DNA of 64,000 bases from Streptomyces sp. R33 (GTDB lineage: Bacteria; Actinomycetota; Actinomycetes; Streptomycetales; Streptomycetaceae), in the NCBI RefSeq assembly GCF_041200175.1, contig NZ_CP165727.1, positions 6,575,501-6,639,500 of the forward strand. Direction: 5' to 3'. The position numbers and the translations under genes are program-made. Positions 32,730 to 40,718 of the stretch are shown here, piece after piece. The notes below the pieces were generated by a model. That model did no database searches, was not told where the DNA came from, and saw only the letters and a list, made by a program, of their open reading frames with translations. Every line of letters begins with the position of its first letter. Positions within the stretch are counted from its first letter, which is position 1.

Positions 32730-33479
32730 TCAGGTGGCGTCGACGGTCACCGTGAACGAGAACCGGTCGCCCCGGTACCGGATCCGCGCCACGTCCACGA
32801 CCCGGCCGTCCTCGTCGTACGTCACGCCCGTGTAGTGCAGGATCGGGCTGAGCAGCGGCACCTGGAGCAGCTCGGCCGTCTCCGGGTCGGCCAGCCGCGC
32901 CTCGACCGTGTCCGTGATCCGGCTGATCCGCACGCCCACCACGTCACGCAGCACCTTGGTCATCGGCCAGCGCGCCAGATCGGCCAGGTCCACCGCCTCG
33001 GCGACCTCGGGGCGGACCGCGTTCTCCGCCCAGTTGGTCGGCTCGCCGCTCTCGCCGTCGTGGCGCAGCCGGCGGTACGTGACCACCTCGGCCGTGTCCG
33101 GGAAGTGCTCCAGCAGCTCCCCGGACACGGCCGTCCGTTCGCGGCCGAGAACCGTCGTACGGTCGCCCGACTGCTGCGCCACGATCGCATCGACCGAACC
33201 CAGCAGCCGTACCGGCGCCCCGCGCCGCGCACCCGGCTCGATGAACGTGCCGCGCCGCCGGTGCCGGCTGATCAGCCCCTCGCCCTCGAGTTCCTTGAGC
33301 GCCTGGCGCATGGTCAGCACGCTCACCCCGTAGTGCTCGGCGAGCTGCTCCTCGGTGGGCAGGCGCAGCGAGGCGTCCGGGGTGCGCCCCAGTATCGAGG
33401 CGCGCAACGACTGTGACACCTGGTACCAGAGCGGCAGCTTCCGGTTGAGCACCAGCGAGTCGGGGGCGAAGGCGGTCAC
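32730..33479 (-). CDS. GntR family regulator, HutC subfamily (UTRA domain)
   Basis: A 249-residue regulator from GTG 33479, with GGAGA eight bases upstream. The winged helix is at about residues 15-80 (LPTEEQLAEHYGVSVLTMRQALKELEGEGLISRHRRRGTFI). The UTRA ligand domain follows, with PVRLLGSVDAIVAQQ, VVTYRRLRHDGE and HYTGVTYDEDGRVVDVARIRYRGDRFSF. It begins 43 bases after the hmgA stop on the same strand, so it is probably cotranscribed and may regulate the homogentisate pathway in response to an aromatic intermediate. Confidence 0.92.
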   Translation of the reverse strand: MTAFAPDSLVLNRKLPLWYQVSQSLRASILGRTPDASLRLPTEEQLAEHYGVSVLTMRQALKELEGEGLISRHRRRGTFIEPGARRGAPVRLLGSVDAIVAQQSGDRTTVLGRERTAVSGELLEHFPDTAEVVTYRRLRHDGESGEPTNWAENAVRPEVAEAVDLADLARWPMTKVLRDVVGVRISRITDTVEARLADPETAELLQVPLLSPILHYTGVTYDEDGRVVDVARIRYRGDRFSFTVTVDAT

Positions 33480-33514
33480 GGGTGGTTCTCCGTACGGACG
33501 GGGCGTGGGGCGCT

Positions 33515-33525
33515 TAGTGATACTA
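33515..33525. promoter_or_regulatory. Short palindrome between hmgA and gntR
   Basis: TAGTGATACTA has perfect four-base arms and overlaps the hmgA stop codon, 36 bases before the GntR start. Its length suits a GntR half-operator, but it could be chance. Confidence 0.3.
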
Positions 33526-34845
33526 GGCGCGGAAGTGGCGCTGGAGCCCCTGCCAGACGTCGTCGTATCCGCGCTGGAGGTGATCGGCGCCGGCCGCCTG
33601 GGTGGTGGCGGTGATCGGCCAGCGGGTCTCGAACATGAAGGCCAGACCGTCGTCGATCTTCTGCGGCTTCAGCTCGGCGGCGCTCGCCCTGTCGAAGGTC
33701 TCCCGGTCCGGTCCGTGCGCGGACATCATGTTGTGCAGCGAGCCGCCGCCGGGGACGAAGCCTTCCGCCTTGGCGTCGTACGCACCCTCGATCAGGCCCA
33801 TGTACTCGCTCATGACGTTCCGGTGGAAGTACGGCGGGCGGAAGGTGTCCTCGCCGACGAGCCAGCGCGGGGCGAAGACCACGAAGTCCACGCCGGCCAG
33901 CCCCGGGGTGTCGGAGGGCGAGGTCAGCACGGTGAAGATCGACGGGTCCGGGTGGTCGTAGCTGATCGAGCCCAGGACGTTGAAACGGCGCAGGTCGTAC
34001 ACGTACGGGGTGTGCGTGCCGTACCAGGCGACCACGTCGAGCGGGGAGTGGTCGTAGGTGGCGGCCCAGAGGTTGCCGCAGAACTTGTTGACCACCTCGG
34101 TCGGGCGCTCGCTGTCCTCGTACGCGGCCACCGGGGCGCGGAAGTCGCGTGCGGCGGCGAGGCCGTTGGCGCCGATCGGGCCCAGGTCCGGCAGCTCGAA
34201 GGGACGGCCGTAGTTCTCGCAGACGTACCCGCGGGCGTCGTCGTCCAGGAGCTCGACGCGGAAGCGCACGCCGCGCGGGATCAGGGCGACCTCGCCGGGG
34301 CCGGCGCTGAGCATGCCGAGCTCGGTGCGCAGCAGCAGGCCGCCGCGCTCGGGGACGATCAGCAGCTCGCCGTCGGAGTCGCTGAAGACCCGGTCGGTCA
34401 TCGAGGCGTTGGCGGAGTAGAGGTGGATGGCCATCCCGGTGCGCTGGGTGGCGTCGCCGTTGCCGCCCAGCGTCCACAGGCCCGCCAGGAAGTCGGTGCC
34501 GGGCGCCGGGTCGGGGAGCGGGTTCCAGCGGAGCCGGTTGGGGTCCGCCGGGGCCTCGGCGAAGGGCGCGGAGCGCAGGGCGCCGTTGTCGATCCGGGCG
34601 AAGGGCGGGTGGGCCGCCGAGGGACGGATCCGGTAGAGCCAGGAGCGGCGGTTGTGGGCCCGCGGCTCGGTGAAGGCGCTGCCGCTGAGCTGCTCCGCGT
34701 AAAGGCCGAGGGGGGCGCGCTGGGGCGAGTTGCGGCCGGGCGGCAGGGCGCCGGGGACGGCCTCCGAGCTGTGCTCGTTGCCGAAGCCGGTGAGGTACTC
34801 CAGTGCCCCCGCCGTCTTCCTGGCCTGCTCGGCCTGCTCGCTCAT
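33523..34845 (-). CDS. hmgA: Homogentisate 1,2-dioxygenase
   Basis: A 440-residue non-haem iron dioxygenase that opens the homogentisate ring to maleylacetoacetate in Tyr/Phe catabolism. The full-length family pattern is present: LTGFGNEHSSEAVPGALPPGRNSPQ at the N-terminus, and NKFCGNLWAATYDHSPLDVVAWYG in the middle. The iron ligands are in YFHRN (His), SEYMGLIEGAYDAK (Glu) and MSAHGPD (His). ATG 34845 follows GGGAG. A strong palindrome lies 28 bases upstream of the start, and a HutC-type regulator follows in the operon. The maleylacetoacetate isomerase and fumarylacetoacetase genes are not in the window. Confidence 0.97.
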   Translation of the reverse strand: MSEQAEQARKTAGALEYLTGFGNEHSSEAVPGALPPGRNSPQRAPLGLYAEQLSGSAFTEPRAHNRRSWLYRIRPSAAHPPFARIDNGALRSAPFAEAPADPNRLRWNPLPDPAPGTDFLAGLWTLGGNGDATQRTGMAIHLYSANASMTDRVFSDSDGELLIVPERGGLLLRTELGMLSAGPGEVALIPRGVRFRVELLDDDARGYVCENYGRPFELPDLGPIGANGLAAARDFRAPVAAYEDSERPTEVVNKFCGNLWAATYDHSPLDVVAWYGTHTPYVYDLRRFNVLGSISYDHPDPSIFTVLTSPSDTPGLAGVDFVVFAPRWLVGEDTFRPPYFHRNVMSEYMGLIEGAYDAKAEGFVPGGGSLHNMMSAHGPDRETFDRASAAELKPQKIDDGLAFMFETRWPITATTQAAGADHLQRGYDDVWQGLQRHFRA

Positions 34846-34872
34846 GGGTACTCCCGCTCTGTGGCTGTCAAA

Positions 34873-34900
34873 GGAATCCTATGGTCGACAGTAGGATTCC
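34873..34900. promoter_or_regulatory. 28-base palindrome upstream of hmgA
   Basis: Perfect nine-base arms GGAATCCTA and TAGGATTCC flank a ten-base centre containing GTCGAC; 24 of 28 positions are symmetric. It lies 28 bases upstream of the hmgA start, where a repressor would block transcription. The downstream GntR regulator is one candidate binder. Confidence 0.7.
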
Positions 34901-34942
34901 GAGGCCCGCCCGTCAATGGCCCCCTGTGATTCGCCATGTCGC

Positions 34943-35017
34943 GGGGGGACCGAAAACGCGATGCCACCGGGGGACCGAAAACGCGCTGCCGCGGGGGGTC
35001 CAAAAAGATGAACATTG
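34943..35017. repeat. Three 25-base tandem repeats before the beta-helix gene
   Basis: Copies start at 34943, 34968 and 34993. The first two match at 22 of 25 positions (core GGGGGACCGAAAACGCG); the third keeps the GGGGGGTCC-AAAA half and then diverges. They occupy the space between the hmgA palindrome and the start at 35034. They may be iterated regulator sites. Confidence 0.8.
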
Positions 35018-35033
35018 CTCTACTCTCACGCGC

Positions 35034-37145
35034 ATGTCGTGGACCCGCAGGTTCCCTGCCGTGCCGGCGGCGCTCCTCGCCGCCCTCCTCGCTCTCCTGT
35101 CCCTCCTTGCCGCGCCCGCCGCCATCGCGCACGAGGAGCGCCCCGTGGCCCTCCCTGACGGCTCCGGATCCGTGCCGCAGTACCGGAAGGCCGAGCCCGA
35201 CCTGCTGGTCTGCAAGGCCGACCGGCCCGCCTTCGAACGCCGGACAGCCGCCTTCCCCGAGGAGCTGAAGCAGCGCAACCTCGCCCTGTACGCGCGGTGC
35301 GAGAAGAGCGGCTACCGGCACCTCCAGGAAGCCGTCGACGCCGTGGACCGGCCCGGCATGAACATCGCGATCCTCCCCGGCCTGTACGAGGAGGAGCCCT
35401 CGCTGCCGAAACCCACCGGGGAGTGCGCCGCGCTGAAGGCCCCCGACTCCTCGCTCGGCTACCAGATCCTGACGTACGAGCAGCAGGTGCAGTGCCGGCA
35501 CAACCAGAACCTCGTCGCGATCCTCGGCAAGACGGACCTGCAGATAGAAGGCACGGGAGCTTCGCGCCTCGACGTCGTCATCGACGCCAAGTACCAGAAG
35601 CTGAACGCCATCCGCGCCGACAAGTCGAACGGCATCTACTTCCGCAACTTCACCGCGCAGCGCACCACGTTCAACTCGCTGTACGTCCTCGCGGGCGACG
35701 GGTTCGTCATCGACGACGTGCTGACCCGGTGGAACGACGAGTACGGCTTCCTGACCTTCGCCAGCGACCACGGGCTCTACAAGAACTGCGAGTCGTACGG
35801 GAACGGCGACTCCGGCATCTACCCGGGCAGCGCCTCGAACATCAACGACGGGCGCGGCTACGACGTCCCGCGCTACTCCATCGAGATCACCGGCTGCCAC
35901 AGCCATCACAACATGGTCGGCTACTCCGGAACGGCGGGCGACTCCGTCTGGGTCCACGACAACGAGTTCGACCAGAACATGGGCGGCGCCTCGATGGACA
36001 GCGCCTTCCCCGGGCACCCCGGACTCCCGCAGAACCACGCCAAGTTCGAGCGGAACCTGATCCACGACAACAACGCCGACTACTACGGGTACGTCGCCGA
36101 CGGGACCTGTGCCAAGCCGCCGATCGAGCGCGGCTACGAGCAGGGGGTGGTCTGCCCGCAGATCTCCATGCCGCCGGGCACCGGCATCATCACCGCCGGC
36201 GGCAACTGGAACGTCTACGAGAACAACTGGGTGTACGGGCACCGGCGCGCGGCCTTCTTCCTCTCGGCCGTCCCGGCGTTCATCCGCGGCGAAGAGGAGT
36301 GGTCGAAGCAGGCGGACACCTCCCACCACAACCGCTACGCCGCCAACATCCTCGGCAAGGACAAGTCGGGGGCCTCCCGCCCCAACGGCACGGACGTGTG
36401 GTGGGACGGCCAGGGCCGCGGGAACTGCTGGCAGCCCGGACCCGACGGCTCCACTCCGGGCACGCTCCCGCACTGCGGCGACCGCCGCGGCGAGGTGTCG
36501 GGCGCCTCGGCCCGCCTGGTCGGTGAACCGGTGAAACTCGCCCAGCTGCTGGTCTGCGCCGACTACAGCGTGCAGGCGCGCAAGCTCCCGGCCGGCTGCG
36601 ACTGGTACGGGGCGCGCGGCCTGGAGCGGGTGGAGACGCAGATCGCGCTGGCCGCGGCGGCGGTGCTGCTGCTCGTGGGCGGGGTGCTGTGGTGGCGCCG
36701 CCTGCGCGGGTCCCGGCTGGGAACGGCGGCCTCGCTGCTCGGCCTGGCCGGGCTGGCGCTGGACGTGGCCGGCTCCACGATGCCGCTCGCGGGGACCTTC
36801 GTACCCGCCCTGGCCCTGCTCCTGCTGGGCCTGTGGTGGACGGGCGCGGGCATCGCGCTGCGCCCCGGCCGCCCCTGGCTGGCGCGGCTGACCCTGCTGC
36901 TGGCGGCCCTCACCCTGCTCGATGCCTTCGACAAGGCCGTCCTGATGATCCCCTGGATCCCCGTCGGCCCTTCCTGGCTCCGCGCCCTCCTCACGATCCC
37001 CTGGGCCCTCTGGGCCACCATCGCCGCCTCCCGGCCGGACCCCGCCCCGGCCGGCCCGGGCAGCGACCCGGCGGGCGACCGCTCCCCGGTCCCGGCGGGC
37101 CCGGCACCGGCCCTGCACACCGAAGCCACCCCGGACGCGGCATGA
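35034..37145 (+). CDS. Exported right-handed beta-helix protein with C-terminal membrane domain
   Basis: A 703-residue protein. The signal peptide is residues 1 to about 32 (LLAALLALLSLLAAPAAIAH). Next comes a roughly 430-residue extracellular parallel beta-helix of the pectate-lyase-like type, seen in repeats such as NGIYFRNFTAQRTTFNSLYVLAGDGFVIDDVL and HGLYKNCESYGNGDSGIY. From about residue 530 there are four to five transmembrane helices (ALAAAAVLLLVGGVLWW, LLGLAGLALDVAG, VPALALLLLGLWW, LTLLLAALTLLDAF, LLTIPWALWATIAA). No ribosome site is evident. A TACTCT element seven bases before the ATG suggests a leaderless mRNA. Its role is unknown; it heads a coupled operon with a cupredoxin-like lipoprotein. 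Confidence 0.88.
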   Translation: MSWTRRFPAVPAALLAALLALLSLLAAPAAIAHEERPVALPDGSGSVPQYRKAEPDLLVCKADRPAFERRTAAFPEELKQRNLALYARCEKSGYRHLQEAVDAVDRPGMNIAILPGLYEEEPSLPKPTGECAALKAPDSSLGYQILTYEQQVQCRHNQNLVAILGKTDLQIEGTGASRLDVVIDAKYQKLNAIRADKSNGIYFRNFTAQRTTFNSLYVLAGDGFVIDDVLTRWNDEYGFLTFASDHGLYKNCESYGNGDSGIYPGSASNINDGRGYDVPRYSIEITGCHSHHNMVGYSGTAGDSVWVHDNEFDQNMGGASMDSAFPGHPGLPQNHAKFERNLIHDNNADYYGYVADGTCAKPPIERGYEQGVVCPQISMPPGTGIITAGGNWNVYENNWVYGHRRAAFFLSAVPAFIRGEEEWSKQADTSHHNRYAANILGKDKSGASRPNGTDVWWDGQGRGNCWQPGPDGSTPGTLPHCGDRRGEVSGASARLVGEPVKLAQLLVCADYSVQARKLPAGCDWYGARGLERVETQIALAAAAVLLLVGGVLWWRRLRGSRLGTAASLLGLAGLALDVAGSTMPLAGTFVPALALLLLGLWWTGAGIALRPGRPWLARLTLLLAALTLLDAFDKAVLMIPWIPVGPSWLRALLTIPWALWATIAASRPDPAPAGPGSDPAGDRSPVPAGPAPALHTEATPDAA

Positions 37146-37231
37146 CGCCCGGCCCCACCACGCCCGGCCCCACCCGCTCAACCGGCGGGCGGGGCGTCGG
37201 GGACGGCATGACCGAAGGAGGAGCGCAGTGA
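37142..37231 (+). CDS. Possible 29-residue bridging ORF between beta-helix and cupredoxin genes
   Basis: The ATG overlaps the beta-helix stop (ATGA at 37142-37145), and its TGA overlaps the cupredoxin-like GTG (GTGA at 37228-37231). The peptide is Gly/Pro/Thr-rich, beginning MTPGPTTPGPTRSTGG, and has no similarity I recognise. It could be a translational-coupling ORF rather than a functional protein. The downstream gene also has its own strong AAGGAGGAG site, inside this ORF. Confidence 0.35.
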   Translation: MTPGPTTPGPTRSTGGRGVGDGMTEGGAQ

Positions 37232-38148
37232 GCGACGACCGGACCGGGGATCCCCTCAGGTGCGACGGCTGCGGGGTGCCGCCCGCCGGGGCGCGGACGC
37301 GGCGGCGGGCCCGGACCGCAGCCCTGCTGACGCTGGTGCTCCTGCTCGTCGGCGGTGCGGCGACGGGCTGCGGCGGGCGGCCCACCACCCACCACAAGCC
37401 CGGCACCGGCCACGAGCAGGCCACCGGCAGCGTGGGCACCCTGCTCGAGGCCCAGGACCCCACCGGCCACCGGCTCCGCGAGGTCCCGGCCGAGGGCGCG
37501 CCGCAGGTACAGCTCGCCGCCCGCCCCGACTCCGAGGACGGCTGGAACCTGCAGCTGACGGTGAAGAACTTCCGCTTCACCCCCGACAGCACCGGCGGCG
37601 CCGCCCTCCCGGGCGCCGGCCACGCGCACCTGGAGCTCGACGGCCGCAAGCTGGCCCGGCTGTACGGCCCCTGGTTCCACCTGCCCGCCGCGCAGGTCCC
37701 CGAGGGCGCGCACACCCTGACCGTCCGCCTCTACGCGGACGACCACACCGCCTGGACCGTCGCCGGCAAGCCGGTCGAGGGCACCGCCCAGCTCACCGCC
37801 GCCGCCCCCGGACAGGCCGGCCACGGCCACACCCCACCGTCGGCGCAGCCCTCGCCCTCGCTGCCGCCGTCGCCACAAGCGCAGGCCGACCGCACCGTCA
37901 CCCTCGCCGTCCGGGACGGCAAGGTCAGCCCCGCCCCGGGCCGCACCGAGCTGCGGCGCGGCGAGCGCATCGCCCTGCGCGTCACCAGCGACCGCTCGGA
38001 CACCCTGCACGTCCACGGCTACGACAAGGAACTCGCCCTGCCGGCAGGCCAGGAGGCCACCCTGGTCCTGACGGCCGACCGCAGCGGCCTCTTCGAGGTC
38101 GAGACCCACGAGTCCCGCCTCGTCCTGACCCAGCTCCTCGTCCGGTGA
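37228..38148 (+). CDS. Cupredoxin-like membrane-anchored/lipoprotein
   Basis: A 306-residue protein from GTG 37228 with AAGGAGGAG upstream. It starts with a short Cys-containing cytoplasmic stretch (LRCDGCGVPP), an Arg-rich run and a hydrophobic segment, ALLTLVLLLVGGAATGC, whose ATGC could be a lipobox near residue 49. The first extracellular domain (about 60-185) has HAHLELDGRKLARLYGPWFHLP. A His/Pro/Ser linker leads to a cupredoxin-type beta-sandwich (about 218-306) with LHVHGYDKELALPAGQEATLVLTADRSGLFEVETHES. Histidines are present, but the usual type 1 copper Cys is not, so electron transfer is unlikely. Copper or metal sensing or delivery is conceivable. Confidence 0.82.
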   Translation: MSDDRTGDPLRCDGCGVPPAGARTRRRARTAALLTLVLLLVGGAATGCGGRPTTHHKPGTGHEQATGSVGTLLEAQDPTGHRLREVPAEGAPQVQLAARPDSEDGWNLQLTVKNFRFTPDSTGGAALPGAGHAHLELDGRKLARLYGPWFHLPAAQVPEGAHTLTVRLYADDHTAWTVAGKPVEGTAQLTAAAPGQAGHGHTPPSAQPSPSLPPSPQAQADRTVTLAVRDGKVSPAPGRTELRRGERIALRVTSDRSDTLHVHGYDKELALPAGQEATLVLTADRSGLFEVETHESRLVLTQLLVR

Positions 38149-38507
38149 CCCGTCCCGCGCCGGCCCCGGCCGCGCCGGCCCCGGCCGCGCCGGCTCTGCC
38201 CGCGCCGGCTCTGCCCGCGCCGGCTCTGCCCGCGCCGGCTCTGCCCGCGCCGGCTCTGCCCGCGCCGGCTCTGCCCGCGCCGGCTCTGCCCGCGCCGGCT
38301 CTGCCCGCGCCGGCTCTGCCCGCGCCGGCTCTGCCCGCGCCGGCTCTGCCCGCGCCGGCTCTGCCCGCGCCGGCTCTGCCCGCGCCGGCTCTGCCCGCGC
38401 CGGCCCGGCCCGCGCCCACCCCGTCCGCGCCCACCCCGAGCGGGACCCGCCCGGCCCCGTTCCCCTTCCGCGGCGGGGAACAAGGCCGCGCGGGCGGCCC
38501 GCGGTGA
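38145..38507 (+). CDS. Pro/Ala repeat ORF bridging cupredoxin-like and membrane protein genes
   Basis: The GTG at 38145 overlaps the cupredoxin stop (GTGA), and the TGA at 38505-38507 overlaps the next gene's GTG (GTGA). The 120-residue product is almost entirely Pro and Ala, made by 14 perfect plus three degenerate copies of a PALPA unit, and ends in GTRPAPFPFRGGEQG. No homology is expected for such sequence. Either it is a polyproline-like spacer protein, or translation through it merely couples the flanking genes. The repeat could equally be a non-coding expansion that happens to be open in this frame. Confidence 0.35.
   Translation: MTRPAPAPAAPAPAAPALPAPALPAPALPAPALPAPALPAPALPAPALPAPALPAPALPAPALPAPALPAPALPAPALPAPALPAPARPAPTPSAPTPSGTRPAPFPFRGGEQGRAGGPR
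38161..38415 (+). repeat. 15-base minisatellite, 14 perfect copies
   Basis: The unit CGGCTCTGCCCGCGC runs without a mismatch from 38191 to 38400, 14 copies. It is preceded by two CGGCCCCGGCCGCGC variants and followed by one CGGCCCGGCCCGCGC variant. The 15-base period keeps frame. Perfect identity indicates recent expansion by slippage and probable copy-number variation between isolates. Confidence 0.97.
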
Positions 38508-39859
38508 CCCCGGTCGGGCCGGGTCCCGTACCCGCAGCGAGCAGCGGTGGCGGGGGCCAGGGCGTGGTCCTTCACCCGGCCGATCCGCTCACCGTGCTCG
38601 CGCACGGGATCGGGTCCCGGCACGATCTGCCGATCTCTCCCTTCTACGCCTTCGCCGGTGCCTTCGCCGCGCTGTTCGTCTCCTTCCTCGCGCTCGGTCT
38701 GATCTGGTCCACCTCCCGTTTCCGCGGCGACCGCTCAGGCCTCGCCCTGCCCGCCGCCCTCGAGTCGATCGCCGACGCGCCGGCCACCCGTACCGCCCTG
38801 CGCGGCCTCGGCCTCGCCGCCGCGCTCGCCGTCCTCCTCTGCCTCCTCCTCGGTCCCGACGACCCCGCGCACAACCCCGCCCCCGGCGCCGTCTACGTCC
38901 TGCTCTGGGTCGGACTCGTCCCCGCCTCCCTCCTCCTCGGCCCCGTCTGGCGCCTGCTCAACCCACTCCGCACCCTGTACCGCCTGCTGCCACGCGCCCG
39001 GCGTCAGGCACCCGTCCCCCTCCCCGCCCGGCTCGGCCAATGGCCCGCCGCCGCCGGGCTGTTCGGCTTCACCTGGCTCGAACTCGCCGCTCCGGATCCC
39101 GCATCCACCACCACCCTCCTGACCGCCCTCGCCGTCTACACCGCCGCTCACCTCGCGCTCGCCGCCCGCTTCGGAGAGCGCTGGCTCGCCGAGGCGGACG
39201 CGTTCGAGGCCTACTCCGCCCTCCTCGCCCGGCTCTCTCCCCTCGGCCGCCGCAGCGACGGCCGCCTGGTACTCCGTAACCCCTTCCACGGACTCGACGC
39301 GACACCCGAGCGGCCCGGACTCGTCGCCACCGTCTGCGTCCTGCTCGGCTCCACCGCCTACGACGGCTACTGCGACAGCCCCTCCTGGATCAACGCCCTC
39401 CAGACCTCCCCCCTCGGCCGCACCCCCACGGCCACGCTCGGACTGCTCGCCGCCATCGCCCTCGTCGCCACCCTGTACTGCCTCTGCGCAGCGGCCACCC
39501 GCCTCGTCTGCGGCCCGCACCCGGGCCCGCTGACCGCCTTCGCGCACTCACTCGTGCCGATCGCACTCGGCTATCTCGTCGCCCACTATTTCTCCTTCCT
39601 GGTAACCGAAGGACCACGCACGGTAAGCATGGCACTCGGCACTGACAACGCCCCGGAACCCTTGCCGCCACTGGGCCCCGGCGCTCTCGCCACCCTCCAG
39701 GTGCTCGCCGTCGTCACCGGCCACGTGCTCGGCGTGATCGCGGCCCACGACCGCTCCGTCCGCCTCTTCCCGCCCGCCAGGGCCGTCGCCGGCCAGCTGC
39801 CGCTGCTCGCGCTCATGATCACTTACACGATCGGGGGGATCGGCCTCCTGCTGAACTGA
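38504..39859 (+). CDS. Polytopic membrane protein (distantly fenitrothion-hydrolase-like)
   Basis: A 451-residue integral membrane protein starting at GTG 38504. About ten hydrophobic segments are visible, for example YAFAGAFAALFVSFLALGLIW, LGLAAALAVLLCLLLG, VYVLLWVGLVPASLLLGPVW and LLALMITYTIGGIGLLLN. The N-terminal AHGIGSRHDLPISPFY followed by a helix recalls the AHGLVGRxDLPIP start of membrane proteins named after fenitrothion hydrolase, but that name need not indicate activity. Operon position after the beta-helix and cupredoxin-like proteins suggests an envelope complex, possibly metal-related. Confidence 0.8.
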   Translation: MTPVGPGPVPAASSGGGGQGVVLHPADPLTVLAHGIGSRHDLPISPFYAFAGAFAALFVSFLALGLIWSTSRFRGDRSGLALPAALESIADAPATRTALRGLGLAAALAVLLCLLLGPDDPAHNPAPGAVYVLLWVGLVPASLLLGPVWRLLNPLRTLYRLLPRARRQAPVPLPARLGQWPAAAGLFGFTWLELAAPDPASTTTLLTALAVYTAAHLALAARFGERWLAEADAFEAYSALLARLSPLGRRSDGRLVLRNPFHGLDATPERPGLVATVCVLLGSTAYDGYCDSPSWINALQTSPLGRTPTATLGLLAAIALVATLYCLCAAATRLVCGPHPGPLTAFAHSLVPIALGYLVAHYFSFLVTEGPRTVSMALGTDNAPEPLPPLGPGALATLQVLAVVTGHVLGVIAAHDRSVRLFPPARAVAGQLPLLALMITYTIGGIGLLLN

Positions 39860-39891
39860 GACCGCCGCCCTACCGAGAAGCCAGGAGCGGC

Positions 39892-40515
39892 ATGATGGAC
39901 CCCGTGCCCCCCGCCCACCCCTTGCGCCGTACGCCGATCCAGCAGCGCAGCGCCGACCGGCTCGCCCGGATCCTCGACGCCTGCGCCGAACTCCTGGACG
40001 AGAACGGATACGAGAACCTGAGCACCCGGGCCGTCGCCCTGCGCGCCGGCGTGCCCATCGGTTCGGTCTACCGCTTCTTCGGGAACAAGCGCGCCATGGC
40101 CATCGCCCTCGCGCACCGGAACCTGGACCGGTACACCGAAGGCATCGTGGAACGCCTCTCCGTCCTCCCGGCCGGCGACTGGCGGCCCGTCGTGGACGCC
40201 GTCCTCGACGAGTACCTGGCGATGAAGCGCACCGTCCCCGGTTTCGCGCTCGTCGACTTCGGGGTGCCCGCCCCGCCCGCGGAAGGGCCGGCCGCCGACC
40301 CCAACCGACTGGTCGCCGTACGCCTCACCGAACTCCTCGGCGGCCACCTCGGCCTGACCCCGGACGCCACCCTGGAACGGACGGTCCTGGTCGCCGTCGA
40401 GGCCACGGACGCGCTGACGAAACTGGCCTTCCGGGCCGATCCGGCCGGCGATCCCGGCATCGTGGCCGAGATCCGGACGATGATGCACGCGTACCTCGCC
40501 CGCGCACTGGACTGA
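39892..40515 (+). CDS. TetR/AcrR family transcriptional regulator
   Basis: A 207-residue regulator; ATG 39892 or the ATG three bases later follows AGGAG. The helix-turn-helix is at about residues 24-66: ILDACAELLDENGYENLSTRAVALRAGVPIGSVYRFFGNKRAMA. The C-terminal domain has VDAVLDEYLAMKRTVPGFALVDFG and ends VAEIRTMMHAYLARAL, a group common in streptomycetes. It lies 32 bases after the membrane protein gene and 203 bases before the molybdopterin oxidoreductase, whose promoter region holds an ATACCGAC-type palindrome. Confidence 0.9.
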   Translation: MMDPVPPAHPLRRTPIQQRSADRLARILDACAELLDENGYENLSTRAVALRAGVPIGSVYRFFGNKRAMAIALAHRNLDRYTEGIVERLSVLPAGDWRPVVDAVLDEYLAMKRTVPGFALVDFGVPAPPAEGPAADPNRLVAVRLTELLGGHLGLTPDATLERTVLVAVEATDALTKLAFRADPAGDPGIVAEIRTMMHAYLARALD

Positions 40516-40648
40516 CCCGCGCCCGACCCCGTCCGGTACCGCCCATCCGTACCGCCCTTCCGGTGCCGGCCTTCCGGCGCCGACCTTCCGGTGCCCGCGC
40601 GGCATCCCGCCTCGACCGCCCCGCGACGCACGACGCACCCCTCCCCAC

Positions 40649-40669
40649 CATGCCTACCGGTCGGTATGC
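40649..40669. promoter_or_regulatory. ATACCGAC-type palindrome (site 1) upstream of molybdopterin oxidoreductase
   Basis: Reads ATGCCTAC-CG-GTCGGTAT (40650-40667), six of eight arm positions symmetric, with a perfect TACCGGTCGGTA core at 40655-40666. It ends 50 bases before the gene start. Related sites occur at 56195-56215 and 63303-63323. Confidence 0.65.
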
Positions 40670-40718
40670 TCGGGGTGCCCGTGTGTTCGTGCCGCAGCCT
40701 GCCGCCCCTGGAGGGCCC

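Noticed and set aside
34842..37715. 957-codon minus-strand ORF opposite the beta-helix gene
   Set aside because: No motifs, and it spans promoter, gene and spacer alike; typical GC-driven shadow.
38019..38483. Minus-strand ORF with Gly-Gln-Ser-Arg-Arg repeats
   Set aside because: It is the antisense reading of the 15-base minisatellite, with no ribosome site and no conserved termini; the plus-strand frame fits the flanking overlaps.
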